Shown: positions 9,887 to 19,086 of the stretch, in pieces | Layout: each line of letters opens with the position of its first letter | Position numbering within the stretch: the first letter of the stretch is position 1 | Source of the DNA: Subtercola sp. PAMC28395 | Lineage (GTDB): Bacteria > Actinomycetota > Actinomycetes > Actinomycetales > Microbacteriaceae | NCBI RefSeq assembly: GCF_018889995.1 | Contig: NZ_CP076547.1 | Location: forward strand, 1,302,001-1,366,000 | Reading direction: 5' to 3' | Length of the DNA stretch: 64,000 nucleotides | The notes under the pieces: model-generated | The model's input: only the letters and a program-made list of their open reading frames with translations | The model's database searches: none | Told to the model about the DNA's origin: nothing | Translations under genes and position numbers: made by a program

Positions 9887-12808
9887 GTGTCAGGCCCGAG
9901 AAAGCTCGTCATCGTCGAGTCACCCACCAAGGTGAAATCCATCGCGCAGTACCTCGGCGACGGTTACGAGGTCCAAGCCTCGGTCGGCCACATTCGCGAC
10001 CTTGTCGAGCCGAAGAATCTTCCGCCGGAGCTCAAGAAGGGCTCTCTGGGCAAGTTCTCTGTCGACGTCGAGAACGGATTCGCTCCGTACTATGTGGTGT
10101 CGCCGGAGAAGAGGAAGACGGTAGCCGAGCTGAAGAAGGCGCTGGCCAACGCCGACGAGCTCTACCTCGCAACTGATGAGGACCGCGAGGGCGAAGCCAT
10201 CGCGTGGCACCTGCTCGAAGTGCTGAAGCCGAAGGTTCCTGTGCGGCGCATGGTCTTCCACGAGATCACCAAAGAGGCAATAGAGCACGCAAGGGACAAC
10301 ACGCGTGACATCGACGAAGCCCTGGTCGATGCGCAGGAGACCCGCCGCATCCTCGACCGCCTCTATGGCTACGAGATCTCGCCCGTGTTGTGGCGCAAGG
10401 TCGGCCCCGGTCTTTCGGCAGGGCGCGTGCAGTCCGCAGCCACCCGCCTTGTTGTGGAACGCGAGCGCGAACGCCTGGCGTTCACCGCGGCCAGTTACTG
10501 GGATCTCAACGCAGTGCTCGCAGACGCTGCCAGCATAGGAAAAGCCGATGCACTCCCGTTCGGCGCTCGACTGGTGCGCGTGAACGGCGAACGGATCGCG
10601 ACCGGTCGAGACTTCGACGAGCAGGGCCAGCTCAAGAGCAAGGCCACCATGCTCAGCGAAGCGCAGGCGCAGGCACTGGCTGGGGCGCTCGCAGACCCCG
10701 GCGTCAGCATCCGTGTCTCGAACGTCGAGTCGAAGCCGTACACGCGACGACCGGCTGCGCCGTTCACCACATCGACCCTGCAGCAGGAGGCGGCGCGCAA
10801 GCTCCGGTTCTCCGCCCGGCAGACCATGAGTGTTGCCCAGTCGCTCTACGAGAACGGGTACATCACCTATATGCGAACCGACTCGCCGTCGCTTTCGCAG
10901 CAGGCCCTGAACGCCGCCCGGTCGCAGGCGACCCAGCTCTACGGCGCAGAGACCGTGCCCGACAAACCTCGCCTCTACTCGGGCAAGGGCAAGAACGCGC
11001 AGGAGGCCCACGAGGCGATCCGCCCGGCCGGTGAGACCTTCCGCACTCCCGCGCAGGTTGCCTCGGCCCTCCGCGGCAACGACTTCAAGCTCTACGAGCT
11101 CATCTGGAAGCGCACTGTGGCTTCGCAGATGGCTGACGCAAAGGGTTCAACGGCTTCGGTCACCATCGAAGCGGGCCCCACCCCGGTCGAGGGCCTGACG
11201 AAGACCACGCTGGCGGAATTCTCGGCCAGCGGCACGGTCATCACGTTCCGCGGCTTCATGCTCGCGTACGAAGAGAGCGTCGACGAAGAGCGGAATGCCT
11301 CGAACGAGCCGACAGAATCCAAGCTGCCGCCGCTCGTCACGGGCCAGGCGCTCGCCGCGGTCTCTGTCGACGCGGCCGGCCACGAGACCAGCCCGCCCCC
11401 GCGCTACACCGAAGCAAGCCTGGTAAAGACGCTCGACGAACTGGGTATCGGGCGCCCGTCGACCTATGCCTCGATCATCTCGACGATCATCGATCGTGGT
11501 TACGTCACCCCGCGCGGCCAGGCGCTCGTGCCGAACTGGATCGCGTTCTCGGTCGTGCGGCTGCTCGAGGAGTACTTCGCCGAGCTGGTGAACTACGAGT
11601 TCACCGCCGAACTCGAATCCGACCTCGACAAGATCGCTGGTGGTGAGGAAGACCGCGTTGACTGGCTCAACGGCTTCTACTTCGGCAACGAGGGTCACAA
11701 GGGCCTTCGCGACGTCATCGACAACCTCGGCGACATCGATGCCCGCGCGATCAACTCGATTGCGCTGTCTGACGAGATCACCCTGCGTATCGGCAAGTAC
11801 GGCCCCTACCTCGAGGTCGCGGATGACCTGGACACCTCGACCGGGGAGATCACCCCTCCGCGACGGGTCAACATCCCGCCGGAGCTCGCTCCAGACGAAC
11901 TCACGCTTGCCAAGGCGCAGGAGCTCATCGAGGCTCCCGTCGTGACCGACCGCGTGATCGGTGTGAACCCCGAGAACGGCAAGAACATCGTGGCGAAGGA
12001 TGGCCGGTTCGGCCCCTACGTCACCGAGCTCGAGCCGGAACCAGTCGTCGACATGGAAGCGACGATCGCGCTGGCTGAAGCTGCGGCTGCGCTTCTCGCT
12101 GAACCGGTCGCTGAGGCGACTACCGCTGCTGCGGCTGGTACATCCAGCGCCACGAAAGCGCCTGCCAAGAAGGCACCGGCCAAGAAGGCGACCAAGGCCG
12201 CCGCTGCCGTCAAACCGCGGACCGCTTCGCTCTTCAAGACGATGGATCTCGCCGCCATCGACCTCGAGACCGCGCTGAAACTGCTCTCCCTGCCGAGAAC
12301 GGTCGGTGACGACCCCGAACTCGGTGAGCCGATCACAGCCCAGAACGGTAAATTCGGCCCGTACCTCAAGCGCGGAACCGATACGAGGTCGCTCGAGAGC
12401 GAAGACCTGATCTTCGAGATCGACCTGCCAGGTGCCCTCGAACTGTTCGCTGCTCCGAAATATGGTGCGCGCCGGGCATCCAGTGCGTTGAAGGAGTTCG
12501 AGGAGCCTGACCCCGAAAGCGGCAAGGCGATCAAGATCAAAGACGGTCGCTTCGGCGCCTACGTCACCGACGGCGTGACGAATGCCACGATTCCCAAGGC
12601 CGAGATGATCGAAGACATCGACTTCGACCGGGCCGTGCAGCTCCTCGCCGACAAGCGCGCAAAGGGGCCGGCCAAGCCGCGCACCACCGCTGCGAGGGCG
12701 ACGACGGCTCGGAAAGCCCCGGTGAAGAAGGCTACGGCGAAGAAGGCTCCTGCGAAGGCTGCTCCTGCGAAAGCCGCTGCAGCGAAGAAGGCTGCCCCCA
12801 AGAAGTGA
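9887..12808 (+). CDS. topA: DNA topoisomerase I
   Basis: 973-residue type IA topoisomerase relaxing negative supercoils. GTG 9887 follows CAGGGAG. The TOPRIM domain occupies residues ~4-120 (IVESPTKVKSIAQYLG, DEDREGEAIAWHL). The active-site Tyr is Tyr328 in YITYMRTDSPS. The C-terminal region carries repeated GKFGPYL/GRFGAYV units of the actinobacterial topoisomerase C-terminal domain, with no zinc-finger cysteines. It ends in a Lys/Ala/Pro tail (residues ~925-973) typical of high-GC Gram-positives and thought to help processivity. Its stop overlaps the tmk start. Confidence 0.97.
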   Translation: MSGPRKLVIVESPTKVKSIAQYLGDGYEVQASVGHIRDLVEPKNLPPELKKGSLGKFSVDVENGFAPYYVVSPEKRKTVAELKKALANADELYLATDEDREGEAIAWHLLEVLKPKVPVRRMVFHEITKEAIEHARDNTRDIDEALVDAQETRRILDRLYGYEISPVLWRKVGPGLSAGRVQSAATRLVVERERERLAFTAASYWDLNAVLADAASIGKADALPFGARLVRVNGERIATGRDFDEQGQLKSKATMLSEAQAQALAGALADPGVSIRVSNVESKPYTRRPAAPFTTSTLQQEAARKLRFSARQTMSVAQSLYENGYITYMRTDSPSLSQQALNAARSQATQLYGAETVPDKPRLYSGKGKNAQEAHEAIRPAGETFRTPAQVASALRGNDFKLYELIWKRTVASQMADAKGSTASVTIEAGPTPVEGLTKTTLAEFSASGTVITFRGFMLAYEESVDEERNASNEPTESKLPPLVTGQALAAVSVDAAGHETSPPPRYTEASLVKTLDELGIGRPSTYASIISTIIDRGYVTPRGQALVPNWIAFSVVRLLEEYFAELVNYEFTAELESDLDKIAGGEEDRVDWLNGFYFGNEGHKGLRDVIDNLGDIDARAINSIALSDEITLRIGKYGPYLEVADDLDTSTGEITPPRRVNIPPELAPDELTLAKAQELIEAPVVTDRVIGVNPENGKNIVAKDGRFGPYVTELEPEPVVDMEATIALAEAAAALLAEPVAEATTAAAAGTSSATKAPAKKAPAKKATKAAAAVKPRTASLFKTMDLAAIDLETALKLLSLPRTVGDDPELGEPITAQNGKFGPYLKRGTDTRSLESEDLIFEIDLPGALELFAAPKYGARRASSALKEFEEPDPESGKAIKIKDGRFGAYVTDGVTNATIPKAEMIEDIDFDRAVQLLADKRAKGPAKPRTTAARATTARKAPVKKATAKKAPAKAAPAKAAAAKKAAPKK

Positions 12809-13452
12809 GCCCGGATCTGGATACCGAACGTGCGCCGCACGGCCTGTTCGTCACGATCGAAGGCGGCGACGGCTCGGGCAAGTCGACCCAGGCAGCTCTG
12901 CTCGAGGGCTGGCTCGCCGGGCAGGGGCGCACGATCATCCATACCCGGGAGCCGGGTGGAACCGACTTCGGGCTCGAGGTGCGCGAAATCGTGCTGCACA
13001 GCCGGGGCCACATCACTCCCCGGGCCGAGGCACTGCTCTACGCGGCCGACCGGGCGCAGCACATTGCGACGAAGGTACGGCCAGCGCTCGCCCGCGGCGA
13101 TGTCGTCATCCAGGACAGGTACATCGACTCGTCGGTCGCCTACCAGGGCTCCGGCCGGATTCTCGACGGCGACGAAGTGCGGAAGATCTCGGAGTGGGCG
13201 ACCGAAGATCTTCGGCCCGATCTCACCATCCTGCTCGATCTCGACGAAGACGAGGCCCGCGCGCGTCTCGACAATGCCCAGAAGCGATTCGACAGGCTCG
13301 AGGCCGAGAAGAGCGATTTTCATCGTCGCGTGCGGGAGTCGTTCCTGGCTATTGCTGCGGCCGACCCGTCGCGGTTCATTGTGATCGATGCGACGCAGCC
13401 GCCCGACGTGATCGCGCAGCTGATCCGCGATCGCATCAGCACGCTGCTCTGA
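12805..13452 (+). CDS. tmk: Thymidylate kinase
   Basis: 215-residue dTMP kinase. GTG 12805 overlaps the topA stop (GTGA). The P-loop is GGDGSGKST at residues 20-28. The substrate motif DRYIDSSVAYQG and TREPGGT are intact. The lid region (LDNAQKRFDRLEAEKSDFHRRV) has the Arg-containing lid helix. The length is normal for bacterial Tmk. It lies upstream of holB as in many actinobacteria, but here a repeat-rich 220-bp spacer separates the two. Confidence 0.96.
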   Translation: MSPDLDTERAPHGLFVTIEGGDGSGKSTQAALLEGWLAGQGRTIIHTREPGGTDFGLEVREIVLHSRGHITPRAEALLYAADRAQHIATKVRPALARGDVVIQDRYIDSSVAYQGSGRILDGDEVRKISEWATEDLRPDLTILLDLDEDEARARLDNAQKRFDRLEAEKSDFHRRVRESFLAIAAADPSRFIVIDATQPPDVIAQLIRDRISTLL

Positions 13453-13640
13453 GAGCTGCTCTGAGAGCTGCGCTGAGAGCAGCGCTGAGAGTTGCCAAGC
13501 GAGCTGACCTGCGAGCGGCAGTCCCGAGAGCGGCGCTGAGAGCTGGCCTGCGAGCGGTTCCGAGAGCGACGCTGAGAGCTGCCCCGCGAACTGCTGTGAG
13601 AGAAGCCGCGGGGGCTGCTCTCAGAGTTGGCGCGGTTGCC
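13440..13640 (+). repeat. 12-bp degenerate tandem repeat between tmk and holB
   Basis: Beginning at the last codons of tmk, about fourteen units related to ctgagagctgcg follow, mostly 12 bp long with occasional 11-16-bp variants. The array fills the spacer up to ~30 bp before holB. It is the longest of the 12-bp-period repeats in this window and the only one that is entirely non-coding. Confidence 0.8.
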
Positions 13641-13672
13641 GGGCTGTCGGCGCCGCCGGGTAGGTTGTCTGT

Positions 13673-15001
13673 ATGAGCGTGTGGGATGAGCTGACCGGCC
13701 AGAGCGAGGCCATCGAGGTCTTCCGCGCGGCCGCGGCCAGCGCCGCTCCGGCCAGCGCCTCACGGGAGGCAAGTTCCCGGGCCAGTGCTTCCCGGTCGAC
13801 TTCGACTCCAGTGGCTTCGGCCCCGTTCGCTGGTGCTCCGGCGGCTGGTGCTCCGGCCGCTGTAGCTTCGAAAGGCGAAGCGCCCAGCGCCTCGAACGAC
13901 GCAGCCGCCAGCCACGGTGCCATGACGCACTCGTGGCTGATCACCGGCCCGCCCGGTTCGGGGCGCTCCAACCTCGCCTACGCTTTCGCCTCTGCGCTGC
14001 TGTGCCGCAACGGCGGCTGCGGAGTGTGCGCCGACTGCCGCCAGGTCGCCGCACGAACGCACCCCGATCTCGCCGTGCTCAGCACCGACCGGGTGATCAT
14101 CTCCATCGAGGAGGTCCGCACCCTCGTTGCGAGTTCGCAGTTCTCGCCGTCTGTCTCGCGCTACCGGGTCATGGTCATCGAAGACGCCGACCGTATGGCG
14201 GAGCGCACCTCGAACGTGCTGCTGAAGGCACTAGAAGAGCCGCCGGAGCGCACGGTCTGGATCCTCTGTGCGCCCAGCGAGGCAGACCTGCTGCCCACGA
14301 TCCGTTCGCGCGTGCGGTCGGTGCGCCTGCGGATCCCGAGCACCGACGATGTCGCTCGCCTCCTCGAACGCCGCGACGGGGTCGACACGGCGACGGCCGA
14401 ACGCGCGGCCCGCGAGGCGCAGAGCCACATCGGTATGGCCCACAGGCTCGCCACCAACCACGAGGCCCGCGCGCGGCGTGATGAGACGCTGAAGGTGGCC
14501 CTGGGCATCCGGAGCGTGCCCGGAGCCGTGCTCGCCGCCGCGCGCCTGCTCGAGCTCGCGAAAGCCGATGCCGAAGCCATCACCGAGGAGCGCGACGCCG
14601 AAGAGCGCGAGAGCACCCTCCGGAGCCTGGGTGTCGAACCTGGCCAGGCAGTGCCGATGGGGCTGCGCTCTCAGGTGAAGACCCTCGAAGAAGACCAGAA
14701 GCGCCGGGCCACCCGAAGCCTGAGAGACGGCATCGACCGCATTCTCGTCGACCTGCTGTCGCTCTACCGTGACATTCTGCTTCGGCAGCTCGAATCGACG
14801 CTCGAGCCGATCAACCTCGCGATTCACAGCGAAATCGAGGCCGCCGCACGCGATACTGAACCGGCACAGACGTTGGCGATCATGGATTCGATCGCCGTCG
14901 CGCGCACCCGAATCTCGCGAAACGTCACCCCCGCACTCTCGCTGGAGGCCATGCTCATCACCGTGGCGCTTCCATCCGCACCCCGAAAGGCCCAACTGTG
15001 A
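13673..15001 (+). CDS. holB: DNA polymerase III delta' subunit
   Basis: 442-residue clamp-loader subunit. The AAA+ fold is visible: Walker A-like GPPGSGRSN near residue 96 (Lys replaced by Arg, as usual in delta'), zinc-binding Cys cluster CRNGGCGVCADC, VIEDADRM, and LLKALEEPPE followed by a sensor region. An Ala/Ser/Pro-rich insertion of about 60 residues (positions ~22-82) separates the first helix from THSWLITG; this is longer than in most homologues. Start ATG 13673. The stop overlaps the next gene by GTGA. Confidence 0.93.
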   Translation: MSVWDELTGQSEAIEVFRAAAASAAPASASREASSRASASRSTSTPVASAPFAGAPAAGAPAAVASKGEAPSASNDAAASHGAMTHSWLITGPPGSGRSNLAYAFASALLCRNGGCGVCADCRQVAARTHPDLAVLSTDRVIISIEEVRTLVASSQFSPSVSRYRVMVIEDADRMAERTSNVLLKALEEPPERTVWILCAPSEADLLPTIRSRVRSVRLRIPSTDDVARLLERRDGVDTATAERAAREAQSHIGMAHRLATNHEARARRDETLKVALGIRSVPGAVLAAARLLELAKADAEAITEERDAEERESTLRSLGVEPGQAVPMGLRSQVKTLEEDQKRRATRSLRDGIDRILVDLLSLYRDILLRQLESTLEPINLAIHSEIEAAARDTEPAQTLAIMDSIAVARTRISRNVTPALSLEAMLITVALPSAPRKAQL

Positions 15002-16569
15002 GGTCACCTATCCGCACCCGCAACCGGATGCTCGGCCTCGCCGCCGCGGCAACCGCACTTGCCCTGGTGCTCTCCGGCTGCTCGACGTGGTTCGGGTCAA
15101 CCGGTGGCACCTCCTCCACAGGCCAGCCCGCGGGCAACTCGACGCCAACAGGCGAGAAGGTCGACGCGGCGCTGCAGCCGTTCTACGGCCAGTCGCTCGC
15201 CTGGGCCGACTGCGGAGGGGGATTCCAGTGCGCGAAGGCTGTGGTGCCTCTCGACTGGAGCAAGCCCACCGGCGACACGATCTCCCTCGCCCTGATCAAG
15301 CAGCCGGCCAAGGGCAGCACCCGTCTCGGCAGCCTCTTCGTCAACCCCGGCGGCCCCGGAGTCTCGGCCGTCGACTTCGTGAAAGACAGCGTGGATTTCG
15401 CCGTCGACCCCGAGCTTCAGCAGCAGTACGACATCGTCGCGTTCGACCCGCGGGGCGTCGGGGCATCGACCGAGGTCACGTGCGTGACACCCTCCCAGAT
15501 GGACGCTTATCTCTACGACGTCATCCCCGGCTCGCACGGCTCTGCCGAGTGGCAGGCCGGCGCGAAGGCCAGCGCCACGGCGTTCGGCGCCGGGTGCCTG
15601 AGCAAGACAGGTGCATTGCTCGGCCACGTCGACACCGAGAGCACCGTGCGTGACTTCGATGCGCTGCGCGCGGCGATCGGTGACACTGGCCTCAACTACC
15701 TCGGCTACTCGTACGGCACCTTCATCGGCGCCGTGTACGCCGACATGTTCCCGACCAAGGTGAACCGTCTCGTGCTCGACGGGGTCGTCGACCCGACCTC
15801 CACCGGATTCGCCTCGACACTCGGCCAGGCAAAGGGCTTCGAGGGCGCGATGCGTGCCTACCTCAAAGACTGCCTCGCGGGTTCCGGGTGCCCGTTCTCG
15901 GGCACCGTCGACAACGCGTCCAAGCAGGTCCAGACGCTGCTGAACGCTGTCGATGCGAGCCCGATCCGCGCCAGTGACGGGCGCGAACTCGGCTCCGCAT
16001 CGCTGCTCACGGCGATCTTCTACCCCCTCTACCGCCAGGACAGCTGGCCGTATCTCACTCAGATGGTGACGCAGGTCAAACAGGGCAAGGCCGACCTGGC
16101 GTTCCAGCTCGCGGATGCGTACAACGGGCGCAACGCCGACGGCACGTACCAGAACAACCAGACCGAGGCCTTCACCGCGATCAACTGCCTCGACTATCCT
16201 GCCGTGACCGATCCCGCAACGATCGCCCAGCAGAACACCGAACTGATCGCGGCTTCGCCCACGTTCGGGCCGTGGTGGACCTATGGCGACATCGGCTGCG
16301 CCGCCTGGCCGGTGCCGGCAACACGCACCCCGGGGCCGGTGAGTGCCGTCGGCGCAAAGCCGATCCTGGTGGTCGGCACCACCGACGACCCTGCCACCCC
16401 GTATGAAGACGCCCAGTCGGTGGCGAAGCAGCTCACCAGTGCGCAGCTCATCACCTACGTCGGTGAGGGTCACACGGCCTACAACACCTCGACCTGTGTC
16501 AAGAAGATCGTGAACGAGTACTTCCTGACGGGTGCCGTGCCAGCGAGCGACCCGAAATGCACGAACTGA
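14998..16569 (+). CDS. Secreted lipoprotein alpha/beta hydrolase, TAP-like (tripeptidyl aminopeptidase family)
   Basis: 523-residue exported hydrolase. GTG 14998 overlaps holB. Residues 1-27 are a lipoprotein signal with lipobox LSGC. The alpha/beta hydrolase fold contains the nucleophile elbow GYSYG (NYLGYSYGTFIG), an oxyanion region NPGGPGVS and a C-terminal TAP-like domain with the Asp loop (TDDPATP) and the His (GEGHTAY). The family includes SlpD/SlpE and tripeptidyl aminopeptidases of streptomycetes. A peptidase role at the cell surface is inferred; the substrate is unknown. Confidence 0.9.
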   Translation: MRSPIRTRNRMLGLAAAATALALVLSGCSTWFGSTGGTSSTGQPAGNSTPTGEKVDAALQPFYGQSLAWADCGGGFQCAKAVVPLDWSKPTGDTISLALIKQPAKGSTRLGSLFVNPGGPGVSAVDFVKDSVDFAVDPELQQQYDIVAFDPRGVGASTEVTCVTPSQMDAYLYDVIPGSHGSAEWQAGAKASATAFGAGCLSKTGALLGHVDTESTVRDFDALRAAIGDTGLNYLGYSYGTFIGAVYADMFPTKVNRLVLDGVVDPTSTGFASTLGQAKGFEGAMRAYLKDCLAGSGCPFSGTVDNASKQVQTLLNAVDASPIRASDGRELGSASLLTAIFYPLYRQDSWPYLTQMVTQVKQGKADLAFQLADAYNGRNADGTYQNNQTEAFTAINCLDYPAVTDPATIAQQNTELIAASPTFGPWWTYGDIGCAAWPVPATRTPGPVSAVGAKPILVVGTTDDPATPYEDAQSVAKQLTSAQLITYVGEGHTAYNTSTCVKKIVNEYFLTGAVPASDPKCTN

Positions 16570-16660
16570 GGTGACCCTTCGCCGACGACGTGCGCGATAT
16601 CAGGCAAACGCGCAGGCATGAGGTGGGTGCAAAATTGCGGAGTCTGCAATAATTGATCTT

Positions 16661-17398
16661 GTGACGAACTCAACCGTGACCAGAGCCCAGCACCCAGGCG
16701 CGCCGGAAGTCTTCGAGCCCGACGCTGCGGCTCCCGACGCTACCGGCACCGAAATCACGGTGCCTGAAACGGCAATGCCCGGGTTACGTGAACGCAAACG
16801 ACTCGCGACCAGCCGCAGCATCCAATTCGCTGTTCTCGAGCTCAGCCGTGACAAGGGCCTCGACAATGTCACCGTCGACGAGATCAGTCGCCATGCTGAT
16901 ATCTCTCCGCGCACGTTCTTCAACTACTTCCCGTCGAAAGAGGCCGCCGTTCTTGGCGAGACCCCCTTCGACATCACGCCAGAACATGCCGAGCGATTCC
17001 TGAACGCCGGCCCCGACGAACCTGTCCTCGACGGCCTTCGCGCGTTGTTGAGTTCGATGTCCGACGCAGAAACCGAAGATTTCGAGATGCACACGCTTCG
17101 CAAGATCGTGATTCGCGACTATCCGCAGCTGCTCGTGCAGCGAATCAGCAGCGTTCGCGAGTTCGAAGTCGAACTGACCGAGCTCGTTGAGAAGCGACTG
17201 TCAAGAGACGCCCGGGGGCCAGCTGGCGAGAGTGAAACCCCCGATCATCCGGCCATTCATGAACGATCCCGGCTCTACGCCCTCATTGCGATTGCAGCGA
17301 TGCGGCACGCCTGGGGCTGCTGGGCCGAACGGGCAGACACGCCGCCGATGCCCGTGCTCCTGGCAAGCTCGTTTCGCGAGCTCCGTACACTCCTATAA
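16661..17398 (+). CDS. TetR-family transcriptional regulator
   Basis: 245-residue regulator. The N-terminal ~45 residues are a disordered Pro/Ala/Glu stretch. The TetR helix-turn-helix follows (FAVLELSRDKGLDNVTVDEISRHADISPRTFFNYF, residues ~52-92). The C-terminal ligand domain is unclassified (MftR-like in length and in the YFPSKEAAV continuation). GTG 16661 has no clear Shine-Dalgarno, and an AT-rich tgcaataattg box lies just upstream, so a short or absent leader is possible. The target genes are unknown; it precedes tRNA-Thr. Confidence 0.88.
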   Translation: MTNSTVTRAQHPGAPEVFEPDAAAPDATGTEITVPETAMPGLRERKRLATSRSIQFAVLELSRDKGLDNVTVDEISRHADISPRTFFNYFPSKEAAVLGETPFDITPEHAERFLNAGPDEPVLDGLRALLSSMSDAETEDFEMHTLRKIVIRDYPQLLVQRISSVREFEVELTELVEKRLSRDARGPAGESETPDHPAIHERSRLYALIAIAAMRHAWGCWAERADTPPMPVLLASSFRELRTLL

Positions 17399-17434
17399 GC
17401 TTGCTTGCTGTGCCGGTGCGAACCATCGGCCATT

Positions 17435-17482
17435 GCCGCCTTAGCTCAGTCGGTAGAGCGATTCACTCGTAATGAATAGGTC
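17435..17482 (+). repeat. attL core (48-bp direct repeat)
   Basis: Identical to 59174-59221, starting at the first base of tRNA-Thr and ending after the variable loop. Identity stops at the T-stem (GGGAG here, ATCAG in attR), which places the crossover within these 48 bp. Confidence 0.88.
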
Positions 17483-17506
17483 GGGAGTTCGATTCTCCCA
17501 GGCGGC
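17435..17506 (+). tRNA. tRNA-Thr (anticodon CGT), hybrid copy at attL
   Basis: 72-nt tRNA with a perfect seven-pair acceptor stem (GCCGCCT/AGGCGGC), D-arm GCTC/GAGC, anticodon stem ATTCA/TGAAT with loop CTCGTAA (CGT, reads ACG) and T-arm GGGAG/CTCCC. CCA is not encoded and the base after the acceptor is C. The first 48 bases equal the copy at 59174 but the T-stem differs. By its position the 5' part and promoter are host DNA and the T-arm is phage-derived. Confidence 0.95.
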
Positions 17507-17525
17507 CCCCCATCGCCTCCACCTC

Positions 17526-17606
17526 GTGACAGGGTTGCCAGACGAGTTTCCTCTCGAAGAGCCTGAGTGGCTCGCGCCGGTCACGCCGATTGGTGCAGCG
17601 GCATGA
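17526..17606 (+). CDS. Possible very small phage ORF coupled to the next gene
   Basis: 26 codons from GTG 17526. The same frame is also open from ATG 17472 inside the tRNA, giving 44 codons. It ends in an ATGA overlap with ATG 17603. The peptide is acidic and Pro-rich (LPDEFPLEEPEWLAPV). There is no clear ribosome-binding site, so support rests on the overlap and composition only. In circular phage DNA the ATG at 17472 would overlap the stop of the repressor gene. Confidence 0.35.
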   Translation: MTGLPDEFPLEEPEWLAPVTPIGAAA

Positions 17607-17779
17607 TCTTCTCCGACCAGACCCTCGCTGCCATCCAGACCTACATCGGCGAGGTTCTGATGCGCGGCGACGTAGGTCTCGCCCGTGATCTGGCGCTAAT
17701 GGCCGCTGTGTACCGCGACGGTCTACTCACGCCCGACGAGTCAACAGTCCGTCTTGAGCTCCGGCGGTGGGCGGCGTGA
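17603..17779 (+). CDS. Small phage protein, unknown function
   Basis: 58 residues from ATG 17603 (GTG 17567 would give 70). Sequence MIFSDQTLAAIQTYIGEVLMRGDVGLARDL... is predicted helical with no membrane segment. It overlaps its neighbours on both sides by four bases (ATGA at 17603, GTGA at 17776), typical of a compact phage operon. It is not recognised. Confidence 0.55.
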   Translation: MIFSDQTLAAIQTYIGEVLMRGDVGLARDLALMAAVYRDGLLTPDESTVRLELRRWAA

Positions 17780-17991
17780 ACGTCCGCCAGCTGCTCGAGC
17801 TGCTGCTTTCATACGCGCTCGACGGGCGCGGAGTGACCGAGCCCGTTTTCATGGAGTCCCATGGTCAGCTGCGCACGATTGAGACGGTCGAAATTCGTCT
17901 AATTCCGGATGGCGATGACCGACCAAAAGCGACATATGTGCTCATCGTCGCCGACGGGCCAGCCCCTAGTTCGTTCACAAACGCAAACTAA
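17776..17991 (+). CDS. Small phage protein, unknown function
   Basis: 71 residues starting at GTG 17776, which overlaps the previous stop. VRQLLELLLSYALDGRGVTEPVF... followed by VEIRLIPDGDDRPKATYVLIVADG suggests a short helix and then a beta hairpin. It is the last ORF before the 190-bp leader of the integrase gene. It could be a recombination directionality factor by location, but no HTH is visible, so no function is assigned. Confidence 0.55.
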   Translation: MNVRQLLELLLSYALDGRGVTEPVFMESHGQLRTIETVEIRLIPDGDDRPKATYVLIVADGPAPSSFTNAN

Positions 17992-18182
17992 ACCACAACA
18001 TCTTGTGGCAATTTTTCGAATACCTACAAGAATGTAAAAGTTCACATGGATATCAGACTTTACCGCCGGACGGGTGGCGTCCAGATCCCACTATTGGGGT
18101 GTACCCGTTGGTCGGTAGATGCGCGTAACGTCGGCATCCCGGCAACGGTGCCGGGTAACAGTTCCAGGGGGAAATCACAGCA
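17992..18182 (+). promoter_or_regulatory. Integrase leader: inverted repeats upstream of int
   Basis: 190-bp AT-richer spacer. It contains an inverted repeat TCTTGT/ACAAGA (18001-18031) and a strong hairpin CCCGGCA-acgg-TGCCGGG (18138-18155), placed shortly before the GGGGG ribosome-binding site (18170-18174). Integrase arm-type sites, the int promoter and control of int translation are all plausible roles. None is proven by the sequence. Confidence 0.45.
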
Positions 18183-19061
18183 ATGATTGAAGACCTACTA
18201 GCCAACTGGCGGCTCTGGCAGGAGGCGCAAGACCTCAGCGAACGCACCATCAGTGAAAGAGCAATCACTGTTCGTGCGATGCTCCGGATGACAGGCGAAG
18301 ACCCGCTCAAGATCACACCGATGGGTATTGTTCGGTACACGTCTCAGGGGCACCTCAGTAAGGCGTCTAAGGCCAGCTACCAGGCGACTGTGCGCGCGTA
18401 CTGCGCATGGTTGCTGCAATCAGATCAGCGCGAAGACGACCCATCGTTGAAAACGCCGCGCACCCGCCGCGCACCCGGCAAACCGCGCCCCCTGACAGAC
18501 GAGGAGGTGGCGCGGGTGCTTGATGCGGTGAAAACGAAACGCACACTCCTGATGATCCAGATCGCGTTGCTGTCAGGTTTGCGGGTGCACGAGATCGCGA
18601 AGATACGGGGCGAAGACTTCGATCTCGGAGCGAACACCATCACCGTGATTGGGAAGGGCAACAAGACGGAGACGACCGCTGTGCAAGGTCTCCTCGCCCG
18701 GTTGGCGGCACAGCAACCCCGCACAGGGTACTGGTTCCCCTCGTACGTTGACAACAAGCACGGGAAGGCTGGACAGACTCATATTCGGTCGCACGCGGTC
18801 GCGAAAGCGATCAGTGACACGATGGTGCGGGCTGGGGTGAAACACCCGGGAGACAAGCGCACACCGCACTCTATGAGGCATTGGTACGCGACGACGTTGC
18901 TGTCGAACGATGTGCCGTTGGCGATTGTGCAGAAGTTGATGCGGCACAGCTCGCCGGCGACGACTGTGATTTATGCGCAGGTGCAGATGCCGCAGCAGCA
19001 GGCCGCAACGAATGTTCTCTACCTTCCCGGGCGGCGCATTGTTGAGGCGGAGGCTGCGTAG
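18183..19061 (+). CDS. int: Tyrosine recombinase (phage integrase)
   Basis: 292-residue integrase catalysing attP x attB recombination at tRNA-Thr. The N-terminal SAM-like/core-binding domain spans residues ~1-85 and the catalytic domain ~100-285. Catalytic residues are visible: Arg134 (SGLRVHEIAK), the beta-hairpin Lys158 (GKGNK), His229-x-x-Arg232 (HSMRHWY), His255 (LMRHSS) and nucleophile Tyr264 (TVIYAQV). It is short and lacks a long arm-binding domain, resembling XerC/D-like phage integrases. ATG 18183 is preceded by GGGGGAAA. It is followed by an intrinsic terminator. Confidence 0.95.
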   Translation: MIEDLLANWRLWQEAQDLSERTISERAITVRAMLRMTGEDPLKITPMGIVRYTSQGHLSKASKASYQATVRAYCAWLLQSDQREDDPSLKTPRTRRAPGKPRPLTDEEVARVLDAVKTKRTLLMIQIALLSGLRVHEIAKIRGEDFDLGANTITVIGKGNKTETTAVQGLLARLAAQQPRTGYWFPSYVDNKHGKAGQTHIRSHAVAKAISDTMVRAGVKHPGDKRTPHSMRHWYATTLLSNDVPLAIVQKLMRHSSPATTVIYAQVQMPQQQAATNVLYLPGRRIVEAEAA

Positions 19062-19086
19062 TATTCGTCGCTGAACGGCGAGAAGA

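Noticed and set aside
15097..16473. 458-codon minus-strand ORF across the lipoprotein hydrolase
   Set aside because: High-GC antisense shadow; the plus frame has a lipobox and hydrolase motifs.
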